DNA from: Sphingomonas sp. 67-36
GTDB lineage: Bacteria; Pseudomonadota; Alphaproteobacteria; Sphingomonadales; Sphingomonadaceae
DNA: 64,000 nucleotides
Direction of reading: 5' to 3'
NCBI GenBank assembly: GCA_001897375.1
Contig: MKSU01000004.1
Span: 337,603 to 401,602, forward strand
Numbering within the stretch: position 1 is the stretch's first letter; each line of letters starts with the position of its first letter. The position numbers and the translations under genes were made by a program. This document shows, in pieces, positions 30,919 to 39,988 of the stretch. The notes beneath the pieces were generated by a model. It searched no databases and was not told the DNA's origin. It was given only the letters and a program-made list of their open reading frames with translations.

Positions 30919-31689
30919 ATGATCGACCTCGCCGACTACGAGAAGGGCAAGCGCTACAAAGGGCATTACCGCCGCGATCTGGCAGCGCTCCAGAAGCGGC
31001 TGAACCACATCCTCGTCGCGCATATCGTGCATGAGCGGCCGGCGGTGGTGATGCTGGAGGGCTGGGACGCCGCCGGCAAGGGCGGGATCATCCAGCGCCT
31101 CGTCGATACGTGGGACCCACGGCATTTCGAGGTCTATCCGATCTCCGCGCCGACACCGGAGGAAAAGGCCCATCCGTTCCTCTGGCGCTTCCGCCGGCAT
31201 CTGCCCGAGCCGGGCGACATCACGGTGTTCGACCGAAGCTGGTACGGCCGCGTGCTGGTCGAGCGGGTGGAGGGCTTCGCGACTCGCGCGGAGTGGAAGC
31301 GCAGCTACGGCCAGATCAACGATTTCGAGACGCGGCTGATCGATTCGGGCACGACGCTGGTGAAGCTGTTCATCCATGTCGGGCAGAAGGAGCAGGACAA
31401 GCGCCTGCGCGAACGTCTCGACGATCCGTGGAAGCGCTGGAAAACGGGCCTTGAGGATTATCGCAACCGGGCGAAGCGCGCCGCCTATCTGGAGGCGATG
31501 CACGAGATGTTCGAGCGCACCGATACCGGCGTCGCGCCGTGGCACGTTATCGACGGCAACAACAAGAAAGCGGCGCGAATCGCGGCGCTGACGGTGGTGG
31601 CGGATGTGCTTTCCGCCAATGTGCCGATGGACCCGCCGGTGCTCGATCCCGAACTGGCGCGGGTGGCGCACGAGGCGCTGGACGGATAG
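30919..31689 (+). CDS. ppk2: Polyphosphate kinase 2 family protein
   Basis: 256 residues, single-domain PPK2. Seen: Walker A EGWDAAGKGGII (about 47-58), Walker B/lid FDRSWYGRVLVERVEG, and the family helix DDPWKRWKTGLEDYRNR. PPK2 enzymes phosphorylate nucleoside di- or monophosphates with polyphosphate; the class (I, II or III) is not assigned here. It follows aspS after 54 bases that include a small CCGC-tttc-GCGG dyad. Its location 5 kb from ppk1-ppx concentrates polyphosphate genes in this region. Confidence 0.93.
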   Translation: MIDLADYEKGKRYKGHYRRDLAALQKRLNHILVAHIVHERPAVVMLEGWDAAGKGGIIQRLVDTWDPRHFEVYPISAPTPEEKAHPFLWRFRRHLPEPGDITVFDRSWYGRVLVERVEGFATRAEWKRSYGQINDFETRLIDSGTTLVKLFIHVGQKEQDKRLRERLDDPWKRWKTGLEDYRNRAKRAAYLEAMHEMFERTDTGVAPWHVIDGNNKKAARIAALTVVADVLSANVPMDPPVLDPELARVAHEALDG

Positions 31690-31713
31690 GTCGCCCGACA
31701 ACGGGCCGCCGTA

Positions 31714-32346
31714 TCACGCCGCCGGCGCGAACTCCCCGTCCTCGCCCATCACCCACAGCACGCCGCCACGGATCGAGAACCATGCGCCGCGCAGGCTGAG
31801 CCGGCCCTCGGCCTCCGCTGTGCGCACGCAGGGGAAGGTGCGCAGGTTGTTGAGGCTGACGCGCACCGTCTCCAGTTCGAGCTGGTGCGCCGCTTCCTCG
31901 CTCTCGCCATATTGGGCGACGATGCGGTCGCGCGCTTCGTCCAGCATGTCGATCCAGCGCGCGATGAATCCGCCTTCACCCGGCCGCGCATGGTGGAACC
32001 GGCGCGTGAGCGAGGCGTGGACGCCGCCGCACATGCCGTGGCCCATCACGACGATCTCCTCGACCTTCAACTGCGTCACGGCGAATTCCAGCGCGGCGGA
32101 AACGCCGTGGCGCGCCTCGTCGATCTCCAGCGGCGGCACGAGGTTCGAGACGTTGCGCACGACGAAGATCTCGCCCGGCGACACATCGAACACGGTGGCG
32201 GGATCGGTGCGGCTGTCGGAGCAGGCGATCACCATCACCTTGGGGCTTTGCCCCTCGGACAGTTCCGCCCATCGATCATGCTGCTCGACCCAACCATGTT
32301 CACGAAAACGCCGGTAGCCGGCGACGAGATCGGTGAAGTCGGTCAT
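31714..32346 (-). CDS. can: Beta-class carbonic anhydrase
   Basis: 210 residues. It interconverts CO2 and bicarbonate, supplying the bicarbonate used by carbamoyl-phosphate synthase and acetyl-CoA carboxylase. The zinc ligands and dyad are visible: Cys/Asp/Arg in ACSDSRTDP and His/Cys in [17 protein letters not shown] is also characteristic. It is convergent with ppk2 with 24 bases between the stops and divergent from lipA across 54 bases. Confidence 0.94.
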   Translation of the reverse strand: MTDFTDLVAGYRRFREHGWVEQHDRWAELSEGQSPKVMVIACSDSRTDPATVFDVSPGEIFVVRNVSNLVPPLEIDEARHGVSAALEFAVTQLKVEEIVVMGHGMCGGVHASLTRRFHHARPGEGGFIARWIDMLDEARDRIVAQYGESEEAAHQLELETVRVSLNNLRTFPCVRTAEAEGRLSLRGAWFSIRGGVLWVMGEDGEFAPAA

Positions 32347-32400
32347 GGCGCGGCTCTTAGCGCGTTGTTTCGCGCGAGGGCAGTCGCTATTTGCCGCTCC

Positions 32401-33318
32401 ATGAACGAAATGTCCCCCGTCGCCGCGCCGCGCCAGCGCAAGCCTGACTGGATTCGCGTCAAGGCGCCGACCTCGACTGGCTTCGCCGAGACGAAGCAGC
32501 TGATGCGCCGGCTGAACCTCGCCACCGTGTGCGAGGAAGCGGCGTGCCCGAACATCGGCGAGTGCTGGACGAAGAAGCACGCGACGGTGATGATCCTGGG
32601 CGACACCTGCACCCGCGCCTGCGCTTTCTGCAACGTCAAGACCGGGATGCCGCGCGCGGTCGATCCGCTGGAACCTGAGCATGTCGCGGTGGCGGCGGCC
32701 GAGCTTGGGCTGGAGCATATCGTCATCACCTCGGTCGATCGCGATGACCTGCCCGATGGTGGCGCGTCGCAGTTCGTGGAGGTGATCGAGGCCCTGCGCC
32801 GCAACACGCCGAACACCACGATCGAGATCCTCACCCCCGATTTCCGCAACAAGGCGCAAGCGGCGGTCGAGTCGATCGTCGCGGCGCGGCCGGACGTCTA
32901 TAACCACAACCTCGAGACCGTTCCGCGGCTCTATCCGACGATCCGGCCCGGCGCGCGTTACTATGCCTCGCTGCGGTTGCTGGAGAGCGTCAAGCGGCAC
33001 GATCCTTCGATCTTCACCAAGTCCGGCGTGATGCTCGGGCTGGGCGAGGAGCGGCTGGAGGTGCATCAGGTGATGGACGACATGCGCTCCGCCGACATCG
33101 ATTTCCTGACGATGGGGCAATATCTCCAGCCGACGCCGCGCCATGCAAAGGTCGCCGATTTCGTTACGCCCAAGGCGTTCGACGCCTATGCCGCGATCGC
33201 GCGGGCCAAGGGCTTCCTGCTGGTCGCCAGCTCGCCGCTGACCCGGTCGAGCTATCACGCGGGCGACGATTTCGCGAAGATGAGGGCGGCGCGCGAGGCG
33301 CAACTTGCCAAGGCATAA
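32401..33318 (+). CDS. lipA: Lipoyl synthase
   Basis: 305 residues. A radical-SAM enzyme that inserts two sulfurs into octanoyl chains on lipoyl domains. Both iron-sulfur cluster motifs are present: the auxiliary cluster [12 protein letters not shown] and the radical-SAM CTRACAFC. Other signature parts are [14 protein letters not shown] and the C-terminal [17 protein letters not shown]. The start is the ATG at 32401; ribosome-site strength is poor. The stop lies inside the next gene's start region (14-base overlap). Confidence 0.97.
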   Translation: MNEMSPVAAPRQRKPDWIRVKAPTSTGFAETKQLMRRLNLATVCEEAACPNIGECWTKKHATVMILGDTCTRACAFCNVKTGMPRAVDPLEPEHVAVAAAELGLEHIVITSVDRDDLPDGGASQFVEVIEALRRNTPNTTIEILTPDFRNKAQAAVESIVAARPDVYNHNLETVPRLYPTIRPGARYYASLRLLESVKRHDPSIFTKSGVMLGLGEERLEVHQVMDDMRSADIDFLTMGQYLQPTPRHAKVADFVTPKAFDAYAAIARAKGFLLVASSPLTRSSYHAGDDFAKMRAAREAQLAKA

Positions 33319-33790
33319 GGAAACCCGCCGGCTGCCCTATACGCCGGAACAGATGTTCGATCTGGTCGCGGACGTCGGCCGCTACGCCGAGTTCCTGCCG
33401 TGGGTGGTGGCGATGCGCGTGCGCAGCGACACGTCGACGGAGACGATCGCGGACATGATCGTCGGCTTCAAGGGGCTGCGCGAGACCTTCACCTCCCGCG
33501 TGGTGAAGGAACGGCCGGCGGCCGTGCATGTCGATTATATCGACGGGCCGCTGAAGTTCCTGCACAACGACTGGGGCTTCCGCGCCGATGGCGATGGCTG
33601 CTTCGTCGATTTCTCGGTCGATTTCGCGTTCAAGAATCGCGTGTTCGAGATGATGGCGGGGCAGGTGTTCGCCGCCGCGCTACGCAAGATGATCGGCGCG
33701 TTCGAGGATCGGGCGGCGGCGCTTTACGGCGCCGTGGGCGCCTCGGGCGAAGGCGGCATCAGCAGGTCGAGCGCGCACAGCGCCGCCTGA
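33305..33790 (+). CDS. RatA/COQ10-like START-domain protein
   Basis: 161 residues from a TTG at 33305 ([27 protein letters not shown]), a start that matches the family N-terminus. The SRPBCC/START fold binds polyprenyl-quinone-like ligands; bacterial members are annotated as RatA toxin or coenzyme Q-binding COQ10 homologues, and ubiquinone function is the likelier role in alphaproteobacteria. It overlaps lipA by 14 bases, so it is coupled to it. Its last 67 bases overlap the pncC gene on the other strand. Confidence 0.85.
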   Translation: MPRHKETRRLPYTPEQMFDLVADVGRYAEFLPWVVAMRVRSDTSTETIADMIVGFKGLRETFTSRVVKERPAAVHVDYIDGPLKFLHNDWGFRADGDGCFVDFSVDFAFKNRVFEMMAGQVFAAALRKMIGAFEDRAAALYGAVGASGEGGISRSSAHSAA

Positions 33791-34254
33791 AGGCGGATGC
33801 CGCCACGGCCAAGATCGCCGAACTGGTGCTTGTCGGCCACCACGTCCGAAGGATCGCCGCCGCGCTCGGCGCGGGCGAAGACGACGGTGCCGACCGGCTT
33901 CTTCTCCGATCCGCCGCCCGGCCCGGCGACGCCGGTGATCGCCACCGCGACATCGGCATGGGTGGCCTCCAGCGCGCCCTGCGCCATGCTCCATGCGACC
34001 GCGATCGATACGGCGCCGAACGTCTCGATCACGTCGTTGCTGACATTGAGCAGCGCGAGCTTGGCGTCGTTGGAATAAGTGACGAGGCTCGCCTCCAGCA
34101 CGTCCGACGAGCCGGGAATCTCGGTGAGCGCGGCCGCGACCAGCCCGCCGGTGCAGCTTTCCGCGATGGCGATGCGGCGCCCGGCGGCGCGATTCGCTTC
34201 CACCACGCGCGCGGCGGCGGCGGTGAGTTCGGGAGGGAGGACGCTATCGGTCAT
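33724..34254 (-). CDS. pncC: CinA C-terminal domain / nicotinamide-nucleotide amidohydrolase
   Basis: 176 residues. The stand-alone CinA C-terminal module converts NMN to nicotinate mononucleotide in NAD recycling. Motifs: RRIAIAESCTGGLVAAALTEIPGSS near the N-terminus, the central VSIAVAWSMAQGA and ITGVAGPGGG. The start at MTDSVLPP (34254) overlaps the stop of the next upstream gene. Its 3' end is convergent with and overlaps the RatA-like gene by 67 bases. Confidence 0.92.
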   Translation of the reverse strand: MTDSVLPPELTAAAARVVEANRAAGRRIAIAESCTGGLVAAALTEIPGSSDVLEASLVTYSNDAKLALLNVSNDVIETFGAVSIAVAWSMAQGALEATHADVAVAITGVAGPGGGSEKKPVGTVVFARAERGGDPSDVVADKHQFGDLGRGGIRLQAALCALDLLMPPSPEAPTAP

Positions 34255-34775
34255 TGGGACACCGTGGGACATACCGGAAGATCGGGAACGGCGGCAACCT
34301 GCTTCCCGCGTGACTTCCTGGCTTTCAGATATTGCAGCGTGGCGACGATGATCCCCGCCGTGTTACGCGCGGGCAGCGGCTCCAGCAGCGTCACCAGCCG
34401 GTCGATCGTCGGGCAGTCGCCGGGCTGGACATGGCCGACGATCTGCGGCGCGAAGATCGAGGTGAGCAGCGGCCGCGCGTAATCGGACTGGAGCAGCATA
34501 TCGACCGCCGGATCGCTCAATTTGACGATTGCGGCGCGGGCGGCTGGCCATGCCGAGTCGGCGGCGGCCTCATACCGCGCGAGGAAGGCGCTGCTCGGCC
34601 GCCGGACGAGGCTGGCGGGCGGCAGCGCGGTGCAGACGCGCCCGGTCTCGCGGATGATATCCGGCATGGCGACCAGTGCGATCGCCTCCGCATCGGAGGC
34701 GGTGAGACAGGGGGCCTGCGCGCTGGCGGCGGCGGGCATGGCGATCAGCGCCAGCAGCGCGGCGAGGCGCTTCAC
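34251..34775 (-). CDS. Small predicted secreted protein, unknown function
   Basis: 174 residues, not recognised. A signal peptide (MKRLAALLALIAMPAAASA, cleavage about residue 19) predicts a periplasmic location. Four cysteines (two near 23 and 48, two near the C-terminus in GDCPT and PVCPT) could form two disulfides. The rest looks alpha-helical. It lies between ispDF (4-base overlap at its start) and pncC (4-base overlap at its end), so it is within their operon. Confidence 0.75.
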   Translation of the reverse strand: MKRLAALLALIAMPAAASAQAPCLTASDAEAIALVAMPDIIRETGRVCTALPPASLVRRPSSAFLARYEAAADSAWPAARAAIVKLSDPAVDMLLQSDYARPLLTSIFAPQIVGHVQPGDCPTIDRLVTLLEPLPARNTAGIIVATLQYLKARKSRGKQVAAVPDLPVCPTVSQ

Positions 34776-35896
34776 AGCGCGCTTCCCGGCAGCGTCGCGG
34801 TGACGACGGCCTGCGCCGCGATGCCCTCGCCACGGCCGGTGAAACCGAGGCGCTCGGTGGTGGTGGCCTTCACGCTGATCCGATCGGTCGAAAGCTCAAG
34901 AAGTTCCGCGATCCGCGCCCGGATCGTCTCGCGATGCGGGCCGATCTTCGGCGCCTCGCAGATCAGGGTGAGGTCGACGAAGGTGACGCGGCCGCCGCGC
35001 GCCCGGAGCAGCGAGAGGGCGTGACGCAGGAATTGCCCCGATTCGGCTCCGCGCCATTGCGGGTCGCTCGGCGGAAAATGCATCCCGATATCGCCCGCCG
35101 CGATCGTGCCGAGCAGCGCATCGGTGATGGCGTGGAGCGCCACGTCCGCGTCGCTATGCCCCGACAGGCCCTGATGGTGCGGGATGAGCATGCCGCCCAG
35201 CCACAATTGCTCCCCGTCGGCGAGGCGGTGGACGTCGAAGCCCAGCGCCGAGCGGGTCTCCATGCCCAGTCGCGCCTCGGCAGCGGCGATGTCGCCCGGC
35301 CAGGTGATCTTTTCCAGCATCGCATCGCCCTGCACCAGCGCGACCGATCCGCCAAGGGCGCGGACCATCTGCGCATCGTCGGTGGCATCGCCGCCGGCCC
35401 AGCGGCGATGCGCATCGGCCAGCGATGCGTAACGAAAGGCCTGCGGCGTCTGCACGCGATGGAGCGATTCGCGCGGCACCGTCTCGCCGTCGTCGCGCAC
35501 CAAAGTATCGGCCACCGGCAGCACCGGCACCGCGCCGTCATGCGAATCGAGCGCGGCGAGCAGCCGGTCGATCACGGCGGCGGGGAGAAAGGGGCGCGCC
35601 GCGTCGTGCACCAGAATACGGTCGGCGCCGGCCAGCGCGGCCAACCCGGCGGCGACGGACTCGCGGCGCGTCGCCCCGCCGGCGATGCTGGCCGCGCCGG
35701 GCAACGCCTCGGCGAACAGAGCCTCCTGCCCCGCGCCGATCGCGATTAGCACCGTGTCGATCTTCGGATGGCGGCTGAGCGCTTCGTGGCTCCACGCCAG
35801 CATCGCGCGGCCGCCGATCGCGGCATATTGCTTGGGCAGGGCAGCGCCGGTGCGCTCCCCCTTGCCGGCGGCGACGATCAGGGCGACGGTCTTCAT
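34772..35896 (-). CDS. ispDF: Bifunctional IspD/IspF (MEP pathway) enzyme
   Basis: 374 residues. The N-terminal half (about 1-215) is IspD, 2-C-methyl-D-erythritol 4-phosphate cytidylyltransferase, with LIVAAGKGERTGAALPKQYA and VHDAARPFLP. The C-terminal half (about 218-374) is IspF, MECDP synthase, with GFDVHRLADG, the metal-binding GHSDADVALHAITDALLG and GDIGMHFPPSD. The fusion is common in alphaproteobacteria and bypasses IspE by order only. It heads the ispDF-secreted protein-pncC operon. Confidence 0.96.
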   Translation of the reverse strand: MKTVALIVAAGKGERTGAALPKQYAAIGGRAMLAWSHEALSRHPKIDTVLIAIGAGQEALFAEALPGAASIAGGATRRESVAAGLAALAGADRILVHDAARPFLPAAVIDRLLAALDSHDGAVPVLPVADTLVRDDGETVPRESLHRVQTPQAFRYASLADAHRRWAGGDATDDAQMVRALGGSVALVQGDAMLEKITWPGDIAAAEARLGMETRSALGFDVHRLADGEQLWLGGMLIPHHQGLSGHSDADVALHAITDALLGTIAAGDIGMHFPPSDPQWRGAESGQFLRHALSLLRARGGRVTFVDLTLICEAPKIGPHRETIRARIAELLELSTDRISVKATTTERLGFTGRGEGIAAQAVVTATLPGSAL

Positions 35897-35947
35897 GGCG
35901 CGGCGCCTTAGTCCGGGAGCAGGCGGCGGGCAATGGAAGGGAAAATC

Positions 35948-36075
35948 CGGGGCGGCCAGACAGGGGGAGGGCCGCCCCGTAGTTCAGGGAACGACCGGGA
36001 AAAGGGAGACCCGGCCACCGTCGGTGCGAGGGGACGCCACCGACGCATCAAGGGCTAGGCCCGCGATGTTGCGGG
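35948..36075. promoter_or_regulatory. Cluster of three hairpins between divergent ispDF and MHS transporter genes
   Basis: Perfect 10-base arms CGGGGCGGCC (35948-35957) and GGCCGCCCCG (35970-35979), 8-base arms CGTCGGTG (36019-36026) and CACCGACG (36038-36045), and 5-base arms CCCGC / GCGGG (36060-36075) occur in the 255-base divergent gap. No T-run follows any of them. They could be parts of the two promoters, a leader, or a small structured RNA; I see no open frame with family similarity here. Confidence 0.4.
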
Positions 36076-36151
36076 AATGTGTCTGCGGAGAACGATCGTG
36101 TTTCCGCCGCGAAATGTTGACGCATCGGCGATCAGCGGGGATGGAAGGCGC

Positions 36152-37441
36152 ATGACATCGGCCGCCTCGACCCGCCGCATCCTGATCGCCAGCCTCGTCG
36201 GCACGACGGTCGAATTCTATGATTTCTATATCTATGCCACCGCCGCCGCATTGGTGTTCGGCCCGCTGTTTTTCCCGGCGGAGAGCGCCTCGGTGCAGCT
36301 CCTTTCCTCCTATGCCAGCCTCGCGGTGGCGTTCATCGCGCGGCCGGTGGGGGCGTGGGTGTTCGGCCATTATGGCGACCGGATCGGGCGGAAATCCACG
36401 CTCGTCGCCTCGCTGATGCTGATGGGCGGATCGACCCTCGCGATCGCCTTCCTGCCCGTTTACGCGACGATCGGCTGGTGGGCGCCATTGCTGTTGTGCG
36501 TGCTGCGCTTCGGCCAGGGATTCGGCCTTGGCGGCGAGTGGGGCGGGGCGGCGCTGCTCGCGGTGGAGAATGCGCCGCCGGGATGGCGCGGGCGCTACGG
36601 CATGGTGCCGCAGCTCGGCGCGCCGATCGGCTTCATTGCCGCGAACGGGCTGTTCCTCGTCATCGGCCTGATGATGACGCCGGCCGATTTCATGGCATGG
36701 GGCTGGCGCGTGCCGTTCCTGCTCTCGGTCGTGCTGGTCGGGCTGGGGCTGTGGGTGCGGCTGCGCATCGCCGAGACGCCGGCCTTCGCGAAGATGCTGC
36801 AGGAAGGCCCGCCGCCCGCCGTACCGATGGGCGAGTTGCTGCGCGATCACTGGCGCACCGCGCTGGGCGGCACGTTCGGCGCGATCGCCTGTTTCGCGGT
36901 CTATTATATCGCGACCGCCTTCGCGCTCGGTTATGCCACCACTACGCTCGGGATCGACCGGCAGACCTTCCTTGCGCTCCAGCTCGGCGCGATCCTGTTC
37001 ATGGCGGTGGGGATCGTGCTTTCGGGCATCTGGGCGGATCGCAGCTCGCCGGCGAACGTGCTGACCTGGGGTTGCATCGGCGCGATCCTCGCCGGGTTCC
37101 TGCTGGTGCCGGGGCTTGGCTCCGGCTCGCTGGCGACGATCTTCGCCGCGCTGGCCTTCGCCTTGCTGGTGATGGGGTTCGTCTATGGCCCGCTCGGCGC
37201 GTGGTTGCCGGGGCTGTTCCCGGCGCGGGTGCGCTACACGGGCGTGAGCCTTGCCTTCAACATGGCGGGGATCATCGGCGGCGGGCTGACCCCGGTGGCC
37301 GCGCAATGGCTGTCCCAGCGCGGCGGCGGGGTCGCGGCGGTCGGCCTCTATCTCGCGGTGGCGGCGCTGCTGAGCCTGATCGCGCTGGTCGCGCTGCGCC
37401 CGCGACGCGGCGTCGCGCCGATGGTGGTCGAGGGGCCTTAG
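36152..37441 (+). CDS. MFS metabolite:H+ symporter (MHS family)
   Basis: 429 residues, 12 transmembrane segments. The N-terminal ASLVGTTVEFYDFYIYATAAALVFG is the hallmark of the MHS family (shikimate, citrate, alpha-ketoglutarate and proline/betaine importers). FGHYGDRIGRKSTLVASLM is motif A, and RFGQGFGLGGEWGGAALLAVE also fits. The substrate is not identifiable. GGAAGG precedes the ATG at 36152, which is preferred over the upstream 36077 frame. It is convergent with rsmD, overlapping by 4 bases. Confidence 0.9.
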   Translation: MTSAASTRRILIASLVGTTVEFYDFYIYATAAALVFGPLFFPAESASVQLLSSYASLAVAFIARPVGAWVFGHYGDRIGRKSTLVASLMLMGGSTLAIAFLPVYATIGWWAPLLLCVLRFGQGFGLGGEWGGAALLAVENAPPGWRGRYGMVPQLGAPIGFIAANGLFLVIGLMMTPADFMAWGWRVPFLLSVVLVGLGLWVRLRIAETPAFAKMLQEGPPPAVPMGELLRDHWRTALGGTFGAIACFAVYYIATAFALGYATTTLGIDRQTFLALQLGAILFMAVGIVLSGIWADRSSPANVLTWGCIGAILAGFLLVPGLGSGSLATIFAALAFALLVMGFVYGPLGAWLPGLFPARVRYTGVSLAFNMAGIIGGGLTPVAAQWLSQRGGGVAAVGLYLAVAALLSLIALVALRPRRGVAPMVVEGP

Positions 37442-37977
37442 CTCAACCGAAGCAGCGTAAGCCGCGCGCGGCCGTGCTTGCGATCCGCGTCGATCGTGAA
37501 GCCGGCGACGTCGACCGGCTCGTTATGTGCGGTCTCGATGCTGACCCACGTCCCCGCGCCGACCCAGCCGAGCCGCGCCAGCCGATCGAGCGCGACATTG
37601 CCCGCGCCGGTGCCATAGGGCGGGTCCATCAGGATCAGGTCGAGCGGCTGCGACGCCTGCGTAAGCGACAGGACGGAGGTGGCGCGGACTTCCGCACCGC
37701 TTGCGCCGAGCTTGGCGATATTGGCGCGCAGCGCGTCGAGCGCGGCCTTGTCCTGCTCGACGAACAGGCAATGCCCGGCGCCGCGCGACAGCGCCTCCAG
37801 CCCGAGCGCGCCGGAGCCGGCGAACAGGTCCGCCACGGCCAGCCCCTCGAAGCTGCCGACGCGGCTGGCGAGCATCGAAAACAGCGCCTCGCGCGTGCGA
37901 TCGGTGGTGGGGCGGGTGGCGTCCCCCCTGGGCGCGACGAGCTGGCGGCCGCGCCACTGGCCGGCGATGATCCTCAT
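37438..37977 (-). CDS. rsmD: 16S rRNA (guanine(966)-N(2))-methyltransferase
   Basis: 179 residues. The class I methyltransferase has MRIIAGQWRGRQL at the start, TRPTTDRTREALFSML, motif I LAVADLFAGSGALGLEALSRGA and the catalytic DPPYG in LILMDPPYGTG. It modifies G966 in the 30S subunit. It overlaps the pseudouridine synthase gene by 4 bases at its start, so the two rRNA-modifying enzymes are coupled. Confidence 0.94.
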   Translation of the reverse strand: MRIIAGQWRGRQLVAPRGDATRPTTDRTREALFSMLASRVGSFEGLAVADLFAGSGALGLEALSRGAGHCLFVEQDKAALDALRANIAKLGASGAEVRATSVLSLTQASQPLDLILMDPPYGTGAGNVALDRLARLGWVGAGTWVSIETAHNEPVDVAGFTIDADRKHGRARLTLLRLS

Positions 37978-38957
37978 TTGCGCGGTCTCGCCGGGCCGGA
38001 GCGTGGCTTGGGCTTCGCCCAGCCGGTCTTGCGGCGCGGCGGACGTGCCGGACGGGCGGGGCGTTCCGCCGTCGGGGTCGGTGTTTCGACGCGCGCTTCG
38101 GCCGGTTTGCGCGTTTCGGCCGGCTTGCGCGGTGCGGTCGGCGCGCGGCGGGGCGCGCGTCGTGCCGGTGACGCGTCGGTTGAGACCGCGATCGGTTCGG
38201 GCTTCGGCCCCTTGCGGTCGAGCGACTGGCGGAAGGCGACCAGATCATGCTGCCGTACCTCGCCGATGCCGCCGGCCGGCAGATCGCCGAGCACGAACGG
38301 GCCGTAGCGGATGCGGATCAGCCGGTTAACCTCCAGCCCGAGATGCTCGAGCACGCGGCGGACCTCGCGATTCTTGCCCTCGGTCAGGATCATCTCGATC
38401 CACAGGTTCGCGCCGGTGCGCCGCTCGATATTCGCGTCGATCGAGCCGTAGCGGACGCCGTCGATCTCCACGCCCTCGATCAGCGATTCGAGCTGCGGCT
38501 GCGACACCTGGCCGAAGGCGCGCGCGCGATAGGCGCGCTCCACGCCGGTCGAGGGCAGCTCCAGCTGCCGCTTCAACTCGCCGTCGTTGGTCATCAGCAG
38601 CAGGCCCTCGGTACTATAATCGAGTCGGCCGATGGGCACGAGGCGCGGCAGGTCCTTGGGCAAGCGGTCGTAGATTGTCGGCCGGCCGCGCGGATCGCGC
38701 TCCGTGGTGAGCACGCCGGCCGGCTTGTGGAACAGGAACAGTCGCGCGGGCACCGCCGCCGCGACCGGCTGGCCGTCGACCGTCACGCCATGGAGCGAGG
38801 CGAGCAAGGTCGCGGGCGTCTCGATCGTCGCGCCGTCCTTCGCGACGCGACCCTCCTCGATCATCCGCTCCACCTCGCGGCGCGAGGCGACTCCGGCGCG
38901 GGCGAGGAGCTTGGCGATGCGCTGCATGGGGCGCTGGTCTGACGGGCGGCTCGGCAT
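37974..38957 (-). CDS. rluB: RluB-type rRNA pseudouridine synthase with Arg/Pro-rich tail
   Basis: 327 residues from the ATG at 38957; 38927 (MQRIAKLLARAG) is an alternative. An N-terminal S4 RNA-binding domain (about 10-60) is followed by the RsuA-family catalytic domain, with IGRLDYSTEGLLLMTNDGEL holding the catalytic Asp and KNREVRRVLEHLGL. The last 80 or so residues are a disordered tail of Arg, Pro, Ala and Lys with near-repeats (RRAPRRAPTAPRKPAETRKP). Subfamily (RluB against RsuA/RluE/F) is judged from overall pattern. It is coupled to rsmD. Confidence 0.88.
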   Translation of the reverse strand: MPSRPSDQRPMQRIAKLLARAGVASRREVERMIEEGRVAKDGATIETPATLLASLHGVTVDGQPVAAAVPARLFLFHKPAGVLTTERDPRGRPTIYDRLPKDLPRLVPIGRLDYSTEGLLLMTNDGELKRQLELPSTGVERAYRARAFGQVSQPQLESLIEGVEIDGVRYGSIDANIERRTGANLWIEMILTEGKNREVRRVLEHLGLEVNRLIRIRYGPFVLGDLPAGGIGEVRQHDLVAFRQSLDRKGPKPEPIAVSTDASPARRAPRRAPTAPRKPAETRKPAEARVETPTPTAERPARPARPPRRKTGWAKPKPRSGPARPRK

Positions 38958-39051
38958 GACGTGGCTGATACATTGCTTGCGTTGCATGCGCGAAAAAATT
39001 TGCGTCGAAAGTGCAATCGCGGCGTTAAGGCGCTGGGGTTTGGCAGGCGGC

Positions 39052-39516
39052 ATGATTCACACGATGTTGTTCGAGCGGAAAAAGCGGCGGATCACGCGCC
39101 TCCTGCTGGTCGAGGACGAGCCGCTCGTCGCGTTCGATGCCGAGCATCTGCTGATCGCGGAACATTATGAGGTGATCGCCACCGTCGATCGCGTCGCGCG
39201 GGCGGTGGCGATTATCGGTGACGGGCGGGCGATCGATCTCGTGCTGGTCGATGTGGAACTGGCCGACGGCAGCGGCGTGGACGTGGCGCGGGCGGCGGCC
39301 GGGCGCGGCATCCCGGTGCTGTTCGTCACCGCCAATTGCCCGGCCGAGGCTTCGGCGCTCGCGGTCGGCTGCCTCGTCAAGCCGTTCGCCCAGCGTGACC
39401 TGCTGGCGGCGATCCGCGCGATCGAGGCGACGCTGGATGGCGCCGCGCCGCGCCGCCTGCCGAGCGGTTTCCGCCTGTTCGCGCAGGCCGGCTTGTCCGA
39501 ACCCGACGCGGCCTAG
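39052..39516 (+). CDS. Single-domain response regulator
   Basis: 154 residues. A receiver domain (about 15-130) with the acidic pocket VEDEP (Glu21/Asp22), phospho-acceptor Asp67 in LVLVDVELADG, Thr93 in FVTANC and Lys110 in LVKPF. No output domain is attached. There is no sensor kinase in the window, so it is an orphan. It is divergent from the pseudouridine synthase and converges with the CCC-motif protein gene, overlapping by 4 bases at the stops. A start at Met5 is possible. Confidence 0.88.
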   Translation: MIHTMLFERKKRRITRLLLVEDEPLVAFDAEHLLIAEHYEVIATVDRVARAVAIIGDGRAIDLVLVDVELADGSGVDVARAAAGRGIPVLFVTANCPAEASALAVGCLVKPFAQRDLLAAIRAIEATLDGAAPRRLPSGFRLFAQAGLSEPDAA

Positions 39517-39947
39517 CGGAAGATCGGCCGTCCTTCGTCGGCGAAGGCCGCGGAAACGGCGGCGATGCTCGCCAGCACCCCGTCCGGCCGGCGGATGCCG
39601 AGCAGGTCGCCGAGCAGCAATGCGGCGATGTCGGGCGCGGTCTCGACGCGCGCGATGGTGGTCAGCAGCGCCGACTCGGCCACCGTCATCCGCGCGCAGC
39701 AGCACGGCGCGATCGCGATCGGCACCGCAGCGTTGCCGGCGAGATCGGCCATCAGCGCGCGCAGCAGGGTGAGCGGCCGGCGGAACCCTTCGCGGAACAG
39801 GGTGAACATCGCGTGCGCCGCGCGGGCGTCGGCGAGGCCGTGCGCGCCCATTCGCCGGATCGCGAACAGCAGCACGCGCGCGTTTGGGCATGACGGCAAC
39901 GGATAGGGGAGCGCGGTGGCGGCGGTGGTAGCGGCAGGCAAGGTCAT
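39513..39947 (-). CDS. Small sphingomonad protein with CCC motif (DUF6628-like)
   Basis: 144 residues, resembling a family I recall as DUF6628; the label is tentative. It looks helical and soluble, with RVLLFAIRRMGAHGLADARAAHAMF in the first half and a triple cysteine in PIAIAPCCCARMT (about 80-87) that could bind metal or form redox bonds. There is no signal peptide. A 19-base Fur-like dyad lies 42 bases upstream of its ATG. It converges with the response regulator gene. Confidence 0.7.
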   Translation of the reverse strand: MTLPAATTAATALPYPLPSCPNARVLLFAIRRMGAHGLADARAAHAMFTLFREGFRRPLTLLRALMADLAGNAAVPIAIAPCCCARMTVAESALLTTIARVETAPDIAALLLGDLLGIRRPDGVLASIAAVSAAFADEGRPIFR

Positions 39948-39988
39948 AACGGACGATTCCTCTCGTCCACGACCTTCGCGGTTCAGCT

